Source: a virus. Taken from it: a stretch of 36,622 nucleotides of DNA. The stretch lies in IMG/VR virus record IMGVR_UViG_3300010883_018031, positions 1-36,622 of that record; one strand, written 5' to 3'. The notes under the pieces were generated by a model that ran no database searches, had not been told where the DNA came from, and worked only from the letters and a program-made list of their open reading frames with translations. Positions within the stretch are counted from its first letter, which is position 1; every line of letters begins with the position of its first letter. A program made the translations under genes and the position numbers. This document shows positions 1-6,854 of the stretch, piece after piece.

Positions 1-1
1 A

Positions 2-673
2 AAAGCTTATCCTAACTGTGTAGTTATTATTGATTCAATATCTAGCTTAATAGCACAACGAGATTTAGATGAAGAAGTCCGAGGAGATTATAGGCCCGGA
101 GTTCCAAGAATTCTATCTAACTTTTGTAAGAAGATGAGTAGCGTAGTTCCTAAACAAAAAGCTATTATCATCATGATTACACACTTCATTGCTAACACTG
201 GAGGAATGGGGAAAAAGAAAGTTGCTGATGGAGGCGTTAAAGTTCGTTATCAGGCAGATACTATTCTTGAGATAGCTTGGATTCAGCCGTGGAAAGAAAA
301 GAACGATGGCCGTCAAATTGGGCAGGTTCTTCATTGGAAGATTGTTACTTCAGCATTAGGTGGATTCACTGGTGGAGAAGCTACTGGCTGGCTTCGTTAT
401 GGAACGGGTATTGATTTTAAACAAGAGATGTTTGACCAAGCAAATGATTTCGATTTAATTTCCGCTGCTGGAGCTTGGTACACTTGTGACTTCCTTGTAG
501 ATGAACCACAGTTGATAAAAAAGATTCTTGAAGAAGCCAAAATAGATATAGAAGATGAAGAGAAGATTACTAAATTCGTTAAATTTCAAGGGCAGCAAAA
601 GCTCAGAGATTTCTTGACTAATAACGACCTGTGGCCGACTTTACAAAATTCATTAAAGGAAATGTTGTCTTGA
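2..673 (+). CDS. recA: RecA-family recombinase, 5'-truncated by window edge
   Basis: Homologous-recombination ATPase that forms filaments on ssDNA and drives strand exchange; in a phage it serves recombination-dependent replication and repair. The frame is open from base 2, so the start, N-terminal domain and Walker A lie outside the window. The visible part begins just before a Walker B strand (VVIIDSISSLI), then the region equivalent to loop L2 (ITHFIANTGGMG). The C-terminal part has the RecA-like order YGTGID, GAWYT, and a final segment matching the bacterial RecA end (KFQGQQKLRDFL). This resembles bacterial RecA more than T4 UvsX. An internal ATG at 134 is not the true start because coding similarity runs well upstream of it. 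The stop overlaps the TTG start of the next gene (TTGA), suggesting translational coupling to the nuclease downstream. Confidence 0.85.
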   Translation, partial: KAYPNCVVIIDSISSLIAQRDLDEEVRGDYRPGVPRILSNFCKKMSSVVPKQKAIIIMITHFIANTGGMGKKKVADGGVKVRYQADTILEIAWIQPWKEKNDGRQIGQVLHWKIVTSALGGFTGGEATGWLRYGTGIDFKQEMFDQANDFDLISAAGAWYTCDFLVDEPQLIKKILEEAKIDIEDEEKITKFVKFQGQQKLRDFLTNNDLWPTLQNSLKEMLS

Positions 674-1092
674 AAGCTATTGGTTTTGATGGCCGAGAAC
701 GATTATGGAACTTGTCAAAATGTATAGTGTCCGGTGACCAAAAAAGACCTCGAAGTAAATTGCATATTCTTTCAAGAAAGATCTTGCATGAACAATTTCC
801 GTATGATACAATTTTCGAAGAAGCTCCGTTACCGGGCTCAAATAAACCATCAAGAAAATCTACGCTATTTGTTGACTTCTTGATACCGTCTCATTCGTTA
901 GCGGTAGAAGTACACGGGCGGCAGCATTTTGAATTTGTCGCCCATTTTCATGGAAACCAACAGGGCTTCAGAAAATCAAAAGCAAGAGACCGAGACAAAG
1001 CTAGATGGCTTGAAAACAATTCAATAACACTAATAACATTAAGCTATGCAGGAACAGAGGATGACTGGCGACAAACTATTATCAATAGATAA
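670..1092 (+). CDS. Vsr/EDxHD-like nuclease next to recA
   Basis: Small (140 residues) predicted nuclease of the very-short-patch-repair/EDxHD branch of the PD-(D/E)XK fold. Visible candidate catalytic residues, numbered from the TTG at 670: E50/E51, D69 in LFVDFLIP, E80 in AVEVHGRQHF, H86, and D107/D109 in RDRDK. The start is taken as TTG at 670 because it overlaps the upstream TGA (TTGA) and has an AAAGGA ribosome-binding site at 655-660 nine bases before it; a GTG at 631 would give 13 more residues but sits deep in recA. There is no obvious DNA-binding domain beside the nuclease core. It could be a free-standing homing endonuclease, since this family is known from phage recA introns, or a recombination/repair nuclease co-expressed with the recombinase. 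The tight coupling favours the second slightly. Confidence 0.65.
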   Translation: MKAIGFDGRERLWNLSKCIVSGDQKRPRSKLHILSRKILHEQFPYDTIFEEAPLPGSNKPSRKSTLFVDFLIPSHSLAVEVHGRQHFEFVAHFHGNQQGFRKSKARDRDKARWLENNSITLITLSYAGTEDDWRQTIINR

Positions 1093-1546
1093 ACTAGATC
1101 AGTTCATGTCTAACTTAGACAGCTATATGTCTGATGTGATTAAGGTAGAACCAAGCGCCGAGGTTGAAAAAATATTAAACCTAACTAGTCTTGATCTTAA
1201 GTCATTAACTTCAGAAGAGTGTTGCGAAAAGGCTTACGTCCTTTATAGCTATTGTGGATTTTTGCAAAAACGACACAATGCAGAAGTCGCTCGTTTAAAA
1301 TGGTGTGAAGGGTTTATTAACCATGCTGTTGCGGGTAGGTCGGATAACTTTGATAAGTTTACTAAATGGGAAGTCAAAGTTAACCATGTAATAAAAGAAG
1401 ATGATTTTGTTCAGAAGGTTTGGAGAGTTAAACGAGTAGTTGAAGGCAAGGTTATTATGTCTTCTGATACAATTCGAGATTCAAGAAAACAAGCCGACAC
1501 GTTAATAGAACTTAGTAAGAAAAAACATTATAGGGGTCAATCATGA
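1061..1546 (+). CDS. Hypothetical protein, 161 residues
   Basis: I do not recognise this family. The protein is mixed charged and probably mostly helical, with no signal peptide or membrane segment. It contains a short central segment with two Cys (EECCEKAYVLYSYCGF) and a Lys/Arg-rich C-terminus (KKKHYRGQS). I place the start at ATG 1061, with AGGAACAGAGG directly upstream, rather than at ATG 1046, which has no Shine-Dalgarno sequence. It overlaps the end of the nuclease gene by about 30 bases and its stop overlaps the next start (ATGA at 1543-1546). Its position between recombination genes and the DnaB helicase suggests a replication accessory role, such as helicase loader or mediator, but no motif supports this directly. 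Confidence 0.7.
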   Translation: MTGDKLLSIDKLDQFMSNLDSYMSDVIKVEPSAEVEKILNLTSLDLKSLTSEECCEKAYVLYSYCGFLQKRHNAEVARLKWCEGFINHAVAGRSDNFDKFTKWEVKVNHVIKEDDFVQKVWRVKRVVEGKVIMSSDTIRDSRKQADTLIELSKKKHYRGQS

Positions 1547-1986
1547 GCGTTTCGCCATTACAACTTATAAAAGATGGAATCATTAAAGACGACATGGAGA
1601 AAGTTATTAAAGGCTACAGGCTTCTTACGGGAGAAACTATCAAACAGCAAACAGAGTCAGTCGTCACAGAAATAAAAGAAGAAGAAGAAGAAGAATTAGA
1701 AACACAAACATCGAGTAAGGGGTTAGATTTTTCTACAAGCCCCAGAGAACAAGATAAAACTAAATTTGGCAGAAGAGAGTCAATAAAAATTGGTGAAAAT
1801 ACCTTTGTTGACGACCGAACGGAATCTACCGAAGAAGAATTAAAAACTCCTGAAGTAGGCAGAACACCACGTAGAAAAGGGATTTCTCTTGTTGAAGTAA
1901 AGTGTCATGTTTGTGGTAACGTAGAAGAAATCAACCCTGTCTACAAAACCGGAAGCTATCACCGATGTGATAAGTGTGTCGGTTAA
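1543..1986 (+). CDS. Acidic protein with C-terminal zinc ribbon
   Basis: 147 residues. The N-terminal 30 residues form a predicted helical segment (SPLQLIKDGI...). The middle is long, low-complexity and acidic, including a run of Glu near residues 46-51, and is probably disordered. The C-terminus has a zinc-binding pair, C-x2-C in VKCHVCGN and C-x2-C in YHRCDKC, as the last structured element. Such small zinc ribbons in phage replication operons often bind nucleic acid or polymerase, but no specific family is recognised. The start ATG overlaps the upstream TGA, and the stop TAA shares its last base with the start of the helicase gene (TAATG), so it is tightly coupled to dnaB. A transcription or replication adaptor is an inference only. 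Confidence 0.7.
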   Translation: MSVSPLQLIKDGIIKDDMEKVIKGYRLLTGETIKQQTESVVTEIKEEEEEELETQTSSKGLDFSTSPREQDKTKFGRRESIKIGENTFVDDRTESTEEELKTPEVGRTPRRKGISLVEVKCHVCGNVEEINPVYKTGSYHRCDKCVG

Positions 1987-3479
1987 TGACTAAAGAAATT
2001 AATGACATCACGGCTGAAAGAGCCGTCCTAGCAGGATTAGTACGACATGGTTCCGAAGCGTTTATTGACGTTGACGATCTTGTGAACGTTGATTCATTCA
2101 CTGACGATAAGCATCAAATATTGTTTGCCTGTCTCAAGAAAGTGTTTGAAGAATCCACAACTGTTGATCTTCCTTCTTTGTTTAGTGCCGCTAAGTCTAT
2201 AGGACTAGATGGTGTATTTGTTGATAAGGTTCCTAGCGATTACGTAAAGAAATTATCTAGCATATACATAGCTCCCGAAAATGTAAGAAGTCAGGCTAAA
2301 AAGTTAGTCAAGTTTACAATTGGCAGAGAGCTTGATAGAAGGGCTTTAAAAGTTCGGTCTGATATTAGAGACATGACAGGAGACGAAACTGTCAGTCAGA
2401 TAATAAACATTGGAGAGGCTCCTTTTCTAGAGCTATCTTCTGATTTAAATAATCAGGTAGAAAACAAACCTGTTGACATGAGTGAAGATATTGAAGAGTA
2501 TATAGACCACCTGATAAATAATCCATCTGAATCGATGGGTATAAGCAGTGGGTTTCCTAGATTTGATAAATCTATAGGTGGTGGCTTTAGAAGAAAATCA
2601 GTAGATCTAATAGCAGCCAGACCAAAAACGGGCAAGAGTATGTTCGCTGATGCAGTAGCATTACATGTAGCTGGAAAGCTTGGTCTCCCAGTTTTGATGT
2701 TAGACACTGAGATGTCAAAAGAAGACCATGTAAATAGAATACTAGCCAATCTTAGTGATATAGAAATCAATGACATAGCTACTGGGTCTTTTTCAAAAAC
2801 AAAAGGCAGAGAAGAAAGAGTTAGACAGGCAGCAGAGCGTATAAAAGAAATGCCTTGTGACTATGTAACCATTGCTGGAAAATCGTTTGAAGAGACCATC
2901 TCTATTATGCGTAGATGGGTTATTAAAAAGGTTGGATGCGATGAGAACGGAAGAACTAAGCCTTGTTTAATAATTTATGATTACTTAAAACTAATGCACT
3001 CAGACCAGATGTCTGGTGGAATGCAAGAATTCCAAGTGTTAGGATTTCAGATGACTACACTTGTTAATTTTATGATTCAGTACGATGCTCCGTGTTTGAG
3101 TTTTGTTCAATTGAACCGAGATGGCGTGACAAGAGAATCTAGTGATGTTATTAGTGGCTCTGACCGTTTAGTATGGCTCTGTGCTAGTTTAACAATCTTT
3201 AAACGAAAGTCAGACGAAGAGATAGCAGAAGATGGTGGAACGAGTGGAAATAGAAAGTTAGTACCAATTGCCGCTAGGCACGGCGGGGGATTAGCTGACG
3301 AATATGATTATATCAATATGAACATGATGGGTGAGTATGGAAGAATAGACGAAGGTTTTACTAAGTCTGAATATATACTAGAACAGAAGAGGCAAAAAGA
3401 AGGATTCGACAACGAAGTAAGTAATGAAGAAGAAGATTTTATTGTTGAAGAAGAAGTAGATACGGAGAAACCTTTTTGA
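1986..3479 (+). CDS. dnaB: Replicative DNA helicase, DnaB family
   Basis: Hexameric 5'-3' helicase that unwinds the fork ahead of the phage polymerase; 497 residues, near the usual length for DnaB. The N-terminal DnaB domain (AERAVLAGLVRHG, then a helical bundle) is followed by a linker and a RecA-like core. Walker A is at residues 211-218 (ARPKTGKS) and Walker B ends at D332 (LIIYDY). Further conserved elements are FVQLNRDG, the DRLVW segment, and RHGGG near the C-terminus, equivalent to the arginine-finger region. The C-terminal tail is strongly acidic. The start is ATG 1986, sharing a base with the upstream stop; a GTG at 1974 would add only MCRL. No intein interrupts the ATPase core. The next gene, primase, overlaps its stop, the usual helicase-primase pairing. 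Confidence 0.93.
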   Translation: MTKEINDITAERAVLAGLVRHGSEAFIDVDDLVNVDSFTDDKHQILFACLKKVFEESTTVDLPSLFSAAKSIGLDGVFVDKVPSDYVKKLSSIYIAPENVRSQAKKLVKFTIGRELDRRALKVRSDIRDMTGDETVSQIINIGEAPFLELSSDLNNQVENKPVDMSEDIEEYIDHLINNPSESMGISSGFPRFDKSIGGGFRRKSVDLIAARPKTGKSMFADAVALHVAGKLGLPVLMLDTEMSKEDHVNRILANLSDIEINDIATGSFSKTKGREERVRQAAERIKEMPCDYVTIAGKSFEETISIMRRWVIKKVGCDENGRTKPCLIIYDYLKLMHSDQMSGGMQEFQVLGFQMTTLVNFMIQYDAPCLSFVQLNRDGVTRESSDVISGSDRLVWLCASLTIFKRKSDEEIAEDGGTSGNRKLVPIAARHGGGLADEYDYINMNMMGEYGRIDEGFTKSEYILEQKRQKEGFDNEVSNEEEDFIVEEEVDTEKPF

Positions 3480-4543
3480 AACAATTATCAAACAAAGAGC
3501 TAAAAGCGCTATCTGACAAAATAGCGTCAAACATACAAAGAGTTCTCGGTCATTTTGGAATACCAATCCAAAATTTTGGTGAATACATATCTTGCGCATG
3601 CCCTATTCACGACGGAGACAATCCTAACGCTTTTACAATGACGATTGATTCAGAACATTCATATTTTGGAATATGGAAATGTTGGACTCAAGGATGCGAA
3701 GAAGATAATATCAACACTCCAATTGGTCTTATCAGGGCTTTACTCAGTAAGTTCCAAGATAAAGAAATAACATTCAACGAAGCTGTTGACTTCTCAATGA
3801 AGTTAGTTGAAACTAATTTTGAAGATCTCGTAAAAAGTTCTAACAATATGGATTTTAATAAGAAATCATTTTGTGGAATTGAAAATAACTTCAAGAAAAG
3901 AGAGCAGAATAAAAAGTCTGGCGTTAATAGAAGTGTTGCAAGAAAAGCATTGTCTCGTCCCGCAAAATATTATCTTGATAGAGGATACTCAGAATCTGTA
4001 TTAGACGAATTTGATGTTGGGGTTTGTTCAGATTCTAGAAAACAAATGAGAGACAGAGTTGTTGCTCCTGTGTACGACGACGACTTTGAATGTATGGTAG
4101 GATGTGTTGGAAGAATAATGCACGAAGACTATAATGGTCGCAAGTGGGTAAATTCTAAGAAGTTTTATGCTGGAGCTTGGCTTTATGGATATTGGCTCTC
4201 AAGAGATTATATTAAGAGTTCAAGGATGGCAGTATTGGTTGAAGGACAGGGAGATGTCTGGAGACTTTGGGAGGCGGGAATTAAGAATGTAGTCGGCATG
4301 TTTGGTTCTGGACTGACAGATACGCAAATAAGAATACTTGAAACTTCAGGAGCCACCACTTTAGTATTATTGCCAGATAATGATGAGGCTGGAGCAAAGG
4401 CTAATCGTAAAATATATAAGAAGTGTGGCAGTTTATTTGATATAGTAACCATAGATATTGATTTAAAAGATGTCGGTGAAATGACTATAGAACAAATAAA
4501 TAAACAAATAAAACCAATCATAAAGGATATTGACAATGACTAA
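3476..4543 (+). CDS. dnaG: DNA primase, DnaG type (zinc finger plus TOPRIM)
   Basis: Synthesises RNA primers on the lagging strand, working with the DnaB helicase encoded just upstream. 355 residues, much shorter than bacterial DnaG (about 580), because there is no C-terminal helicase-binding domain. N-terminal zinc-binding motif: C42-x2-H45 and C69-x4-C74 (CHC2 type). The primase core follows (YYLDRGY, then RDRVVAPVYDD). TOPRIM acidic residues are visible as E256 in VLVEGQGD and D301/D303 in LPDNDEAG. Translation starts at TTG 3476, overlapping the helicase stop (TTGA), with GGAG about eight bases upstream. The 3' end overlaps the kinase gene start by a few bases. The family assignment is firm; direct contact with the helicase is inferred from gene order. 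Confidence 0.9.
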   Translation: MKQLSNKELKALSDKIASNIQRVLGHFGIPIQNFGEYISCACPIHDGDNPNAFTMTIDSEHSYFGIWKCWTQGCEEDNINTPIGLIRALLSKFQDKEITFNEAVDFSMKLVETNFEDLVKSSNNMDFNKKSFCGIENNFKKREQNKKSGVNRSVARKALSRPAKYYLDRGYSESVLDEFDVGVCSDSRKQMRDRVVAPVYDDDFECMVGCVGRIMHEDYNGRKWVNSKKFYAGAWLYGYWLSRDYIKSSRMAVLVEGQGDVWRLWEAGIKNVVGMFGSGLTDTQIRILETSGATTLVLLPDNDEAGAKANRKIYKKCGSLFDIVTIDIDLKDVGEMTIEQINKQIKPIIKDIDND

Positions 4544-5306
4544 GATAATAGGATTTTCTGGAGCAAAGCAAAGTGGAAAGACTACTTGCAGCAAATTCCT
4601 TCATGGGTATCAAATGAGACTTAACGATGTCGTTGAGAAATTTCTCATGAACGAAGATGGAAATCTATTAGTCAACGCTATTCAGTTAGACGAAAAGGGT
4701 AATGAAGTAGAAGGACTGGGAATACTAGATATCGAACGTAAAGATAATGAATTCATGTCATATGCAGATGTTTCAATATGGCCATACGTTAAACCTTTTA
4801 GCTTTGCAGACCCATTAAAGATTATCTCTATGCAATTGTTTGGATTAACAGAGTCTCAATGTTACGGCACTGACGAAGAAAAAAACACAACAATTAGCGT
4901 CAACTGGGAAGACCTACCATCTTCTTCTTCTAATAAAGGAGAAATGACAGCTAGAGAATTTCTCCAATACTTTGGAACTGACGTATGTAGAAAAATGAAA
5001 TCTACTATATGGGTTGACAATTGCATAAATAGGATAAATGTTAGTGGCACAGATTTGGCTATTGTTCCAGATGTCCGTTTTCCTAATGAGGTTGAGTCTA
5101 TTCAAAAGGCTGGTGGAAAAGTAATTAGACTAACAAGAAAGCCTCATGAAGATAGTCATCCTAGTGAAACCGCCTTAGACGGAGAAGAATCTGACAGCAC
5201 TTTCGATTACATTCTAGACAATGAGAAACTGAGTATAAACGAAACTAATATTAAACTCATGGAAGTATTAAGAAAATGGGGATGGATAACAACAAAAAGC
5301 TCATAA
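4536..5306 (+). CDS. Deoxynucleoside monophosphate kinase-like protein
   Basis: Predicted phosphotransferase that converts dNMPs, including those from host DNA breakdown, to dNDPs for phage DNA synthesis. 256 residues. P-loop GAKQSGKTT at residues 9-17 next to the N-terminus. Family-typical segments follow: TAREFLQYFGTDVCR, the TIWVDNCI helix, and the VPDVRFPNEVE strand-loop ahead of a long C-terminal region. This layout matches phage dNMP kinases (T4 gp1-like) rather than adenylate or thymidylate kinases. I choose ATG 4536 because AAAGGA lies eight bases upstream; a TTG two codons earlier would be too close to it. It overlaps both neighbours. Exact base specificity cannot be read from the sequence. 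Confidence 0.85.
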   Translation: MTKIIGFSGAKQSGKTTCSKFLHGYQMRLNDVVEKFLMNEDGNLLVNAIQLDEKGNEVEGLGILDIERKDNEFMSYADVSIWPYVKPFSFADPLKIISMQLFGLTESQCYGTDEEKNTTISVNWEDLPSSSSNKGEMTAREFLQYFGTDVCRKMKSTIWVDNCINRINVSGTDLAIVPDVRFPNEVESIQKAGGKVIRLTRKPHEDSHPSETALDGEESDSTFDYILDNEKLSINETNIKLMEVLRKWGWITTKSS

Positions 5307-5857
5307 GTATACCTTGGGATGATAGAATGGTAACACGGGCCCAGAAAAAAGCAAAGCAGCTGGGTGGAATTAGAAATTCTATTCTTAAAGGTGGTGGTAA
5401 TGCCGCCGGTTACTTAGGAGAAGAAGCCGTAGCGAGTTATATCGAAGCTCAAATAATTAGCTGCGATAAAGGCAGTAACAAATACGACTACGACATCTGG
5501 GCAAGAGATGACCGTAAGATCGAAGTTAAAACAAAAAGACGAACAGTTAAACCTTTGGATTATTATGATGTGTCTGTTGCTAAAACAAGCACTCATCAGA
5601 GACCAGAGTTATATATTTTTGTAAGTATTGAATTTGAAAATATGACGATGAAAGAGAGCCGTAGGCTTTATCGTGGTATTAAAAGTATTTGGATAGTCGG
5701 GCAGGCAGAGCCCGAAGATTACTTTGCGAGAGCAAAGATTTGGAAGACTGGCGAAATTGATAAACGGAATGGTTTTAAAACTCATGTAGATATGTATAAC
5801 CTGCCCATATCGGAAATAGAGCCCTTAGATGATAGTTTGTTACCACCGAAGCAGTAG
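5276..5857 (+). CDS. PD-(D/E)XK-type nuclease-like protein
   Basis: 193 residues. An N-terminal Gly-rich helix start (GGGNAAGYLGEEAV) supplies a candidate first acidic residue at E49/E50. The core has D73 in YDYDIW followed by E83-x-K85 in KIEVKTK, the classic D-x9-E-x-K spacing of PD-(D/E)XK nucleases. A C-terminal beta-rich part (SIWIVGQAEPEDYF) completes the domain. Likely roles are restriction-like or Holliday-junction/flap cleavage during recombination, or host DNA degradation. The start is either ATG 5276 or ATG 5282; neither has a strong Shine-Dalgarno, and both lie inside the end of the kinase gene. It sits directly before a second, Cas4-like nuclease and overlaps its start. Confidence 0.65.
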   Translation: MGMDNNKKLISIPWDDRMVTRAQKKAKQLGGIRNSILKGGGNAAGYLGEEAVASYIEAQIISCDKGSNKYDYDIWARDDRKIEVKTKRRTVKPLDYYDVSVAKTSTHQRPELYIFVSIEFENMTMKESRRLYRGIKSIWIVGQAEPEDYFARAKIWKTGEIDKRNGFKTHVDMYNLPISEIEPLDDSLLPPKQ

Positions 5858-6854
5858 TTTAGGAACGTTAGAGTTTTGTCAGCAAAAGTATTTTTTGCAG
5901 TACAATCTATCTTTCAGAGACAAGACTAATAAAAAAGCCTTAATGGGAACAATAACCCATAAGGTAATGCAGACTCTTGGAGATAAAAAGGTTGCTATCC
6001 TTAATAACCTTGATGTGGTAGAAGACGAAGAAACAGGAAGAACTCTTACTTTAGAAGAATGCGATGATCTTGAATTGCTCAATGATATCGCTTTTGAATA
6101 TTACAGTTCTGCTTTTCCAGAAGTCAATATAACCCAAGCAGACAAAAGAAAATGTTTGTCATGGGCCGAAAAAGCAGTAGCTTATGAAGGTGGAGTGTTA
6201 GATCCTAGAAACCAAGATGTGGTTGCTACGGAATTGTTTTTCGACTTCGAAATTAAGAAGCCGTGGGCTAAGTATTCATACGAGCTTGGTGGAAAAACTA
6301 TTGAAGGGTATTTATCAATCAAAGGAACGGTTGACTTAATACTTAAACAAAACGAAGAGTATTACGAGATACTAGATTACAAAACAGGGAAGAGGCTAGA
6401 CTGGGCAACTGGCGAAGAAAAAACATACAGTAAGCTACAAAACGACACTCAGTTATTATTGTATTACTATGCCCTTAAAAATATGTATCCTGATCGTGAA
6501 TTCTCAGTAAGCATATATTACATTAACGCTGGTGGTTTGTTTTCCTTTGTATTTGACGAAGACGATTACAAAAAAGCGGAAGACATACTACGCAAGAAAT
6601 TTGAACAAATCAGAGATATTCAAAACCCCAGACTTCTTTCTAATGAACATAAACATTGGAAGTGTCAAAGGCTTTGCAAGTTTAGCGAAGAGTATGAAAA
6701 CTCTGGGAAAAGCGTTTGCCAACACATACGAGATGAACTCGTAGAAAAAGGTGTAAACGCAGTTGTTGAAGAGTATGGAGTTATTGATAAAATTACTACC
6801 TACGGAGACGGTGGCGGTAGATTAGTTGACGACGATAAGAAAGATAAAAAATGA
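5829..6854 (+). CDS. Cas4/RecB-like Fe-S exonuclease
   Basis: 341-residue PD-(D/E)XK nuclease of the RecB/Cas4/AddB type, expected to resect DNA ends. The order of motifs is typical: HRSSSLGTLEFCQQKYFL at the N-terminus, GTITHKVMQ supplying the motif I His, GTVDLIL supplying an Asp, EILDYKTGK as the D-x-K motif, and DTQLLLYYYAL as the QxxxY motif. Four Cys fit the iron-sulfur staple of this family: C17 near the N-terminus and C279, C283 and C297 at the C-terminus. The tail is Asp/Lys-rich. Context with RecA, SSB and an annealing-type protein suggests a recombination-dependent replication role rather than CRISPR adaptation; no cas1/cas2 or CRISPR array is present. The stop overlaps the start of the polymerase gene. 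Confidence 0.85.
   Translation: MIVCYHRSSSLGTLEFCQQKYFLQYNLSFRDKTNKKALMGTITHKVMQTLGDKKVAILNNLDVVEDEETGRTLTLEECDDLELLNDIAFEYYSSAFPEVNITQADKRKCLSWAEKAVAYEGGVLDPRNQDVVATELFFDFEIKKPWAKYSYELGGKTIEGYLSIKGTVDLILKQNEEYYEILDYKTGKRLDWATGEEKTYSKLQNDTQLLLYYYALKNMYPDREFSVSIYYINAGGLFSFVFDEDDYKKAEDILRKKFEQIRDIQNPRLLSNEHKHWKCQRLCKFSEEYENSGKSVCQHIRDELVEKGVNAVVEEYGVIDKITTYGDGGGRLVDDDKKDKK

Noticed and set aside
1681-1700. GAAGAAGAAG run in the zinc-ribbon gene as a microsatellite of interest
   Set aside because: Short, in frame, and explained by a poly-Glu acidic linker.
5829-6854. Cas4-like gene as part of a CRISPR-Cas system
   Set aside because: No cas1, cas2, effector gene or repeat-spacer array in the window; Cas4-like nucleases are common in phage replication modules.
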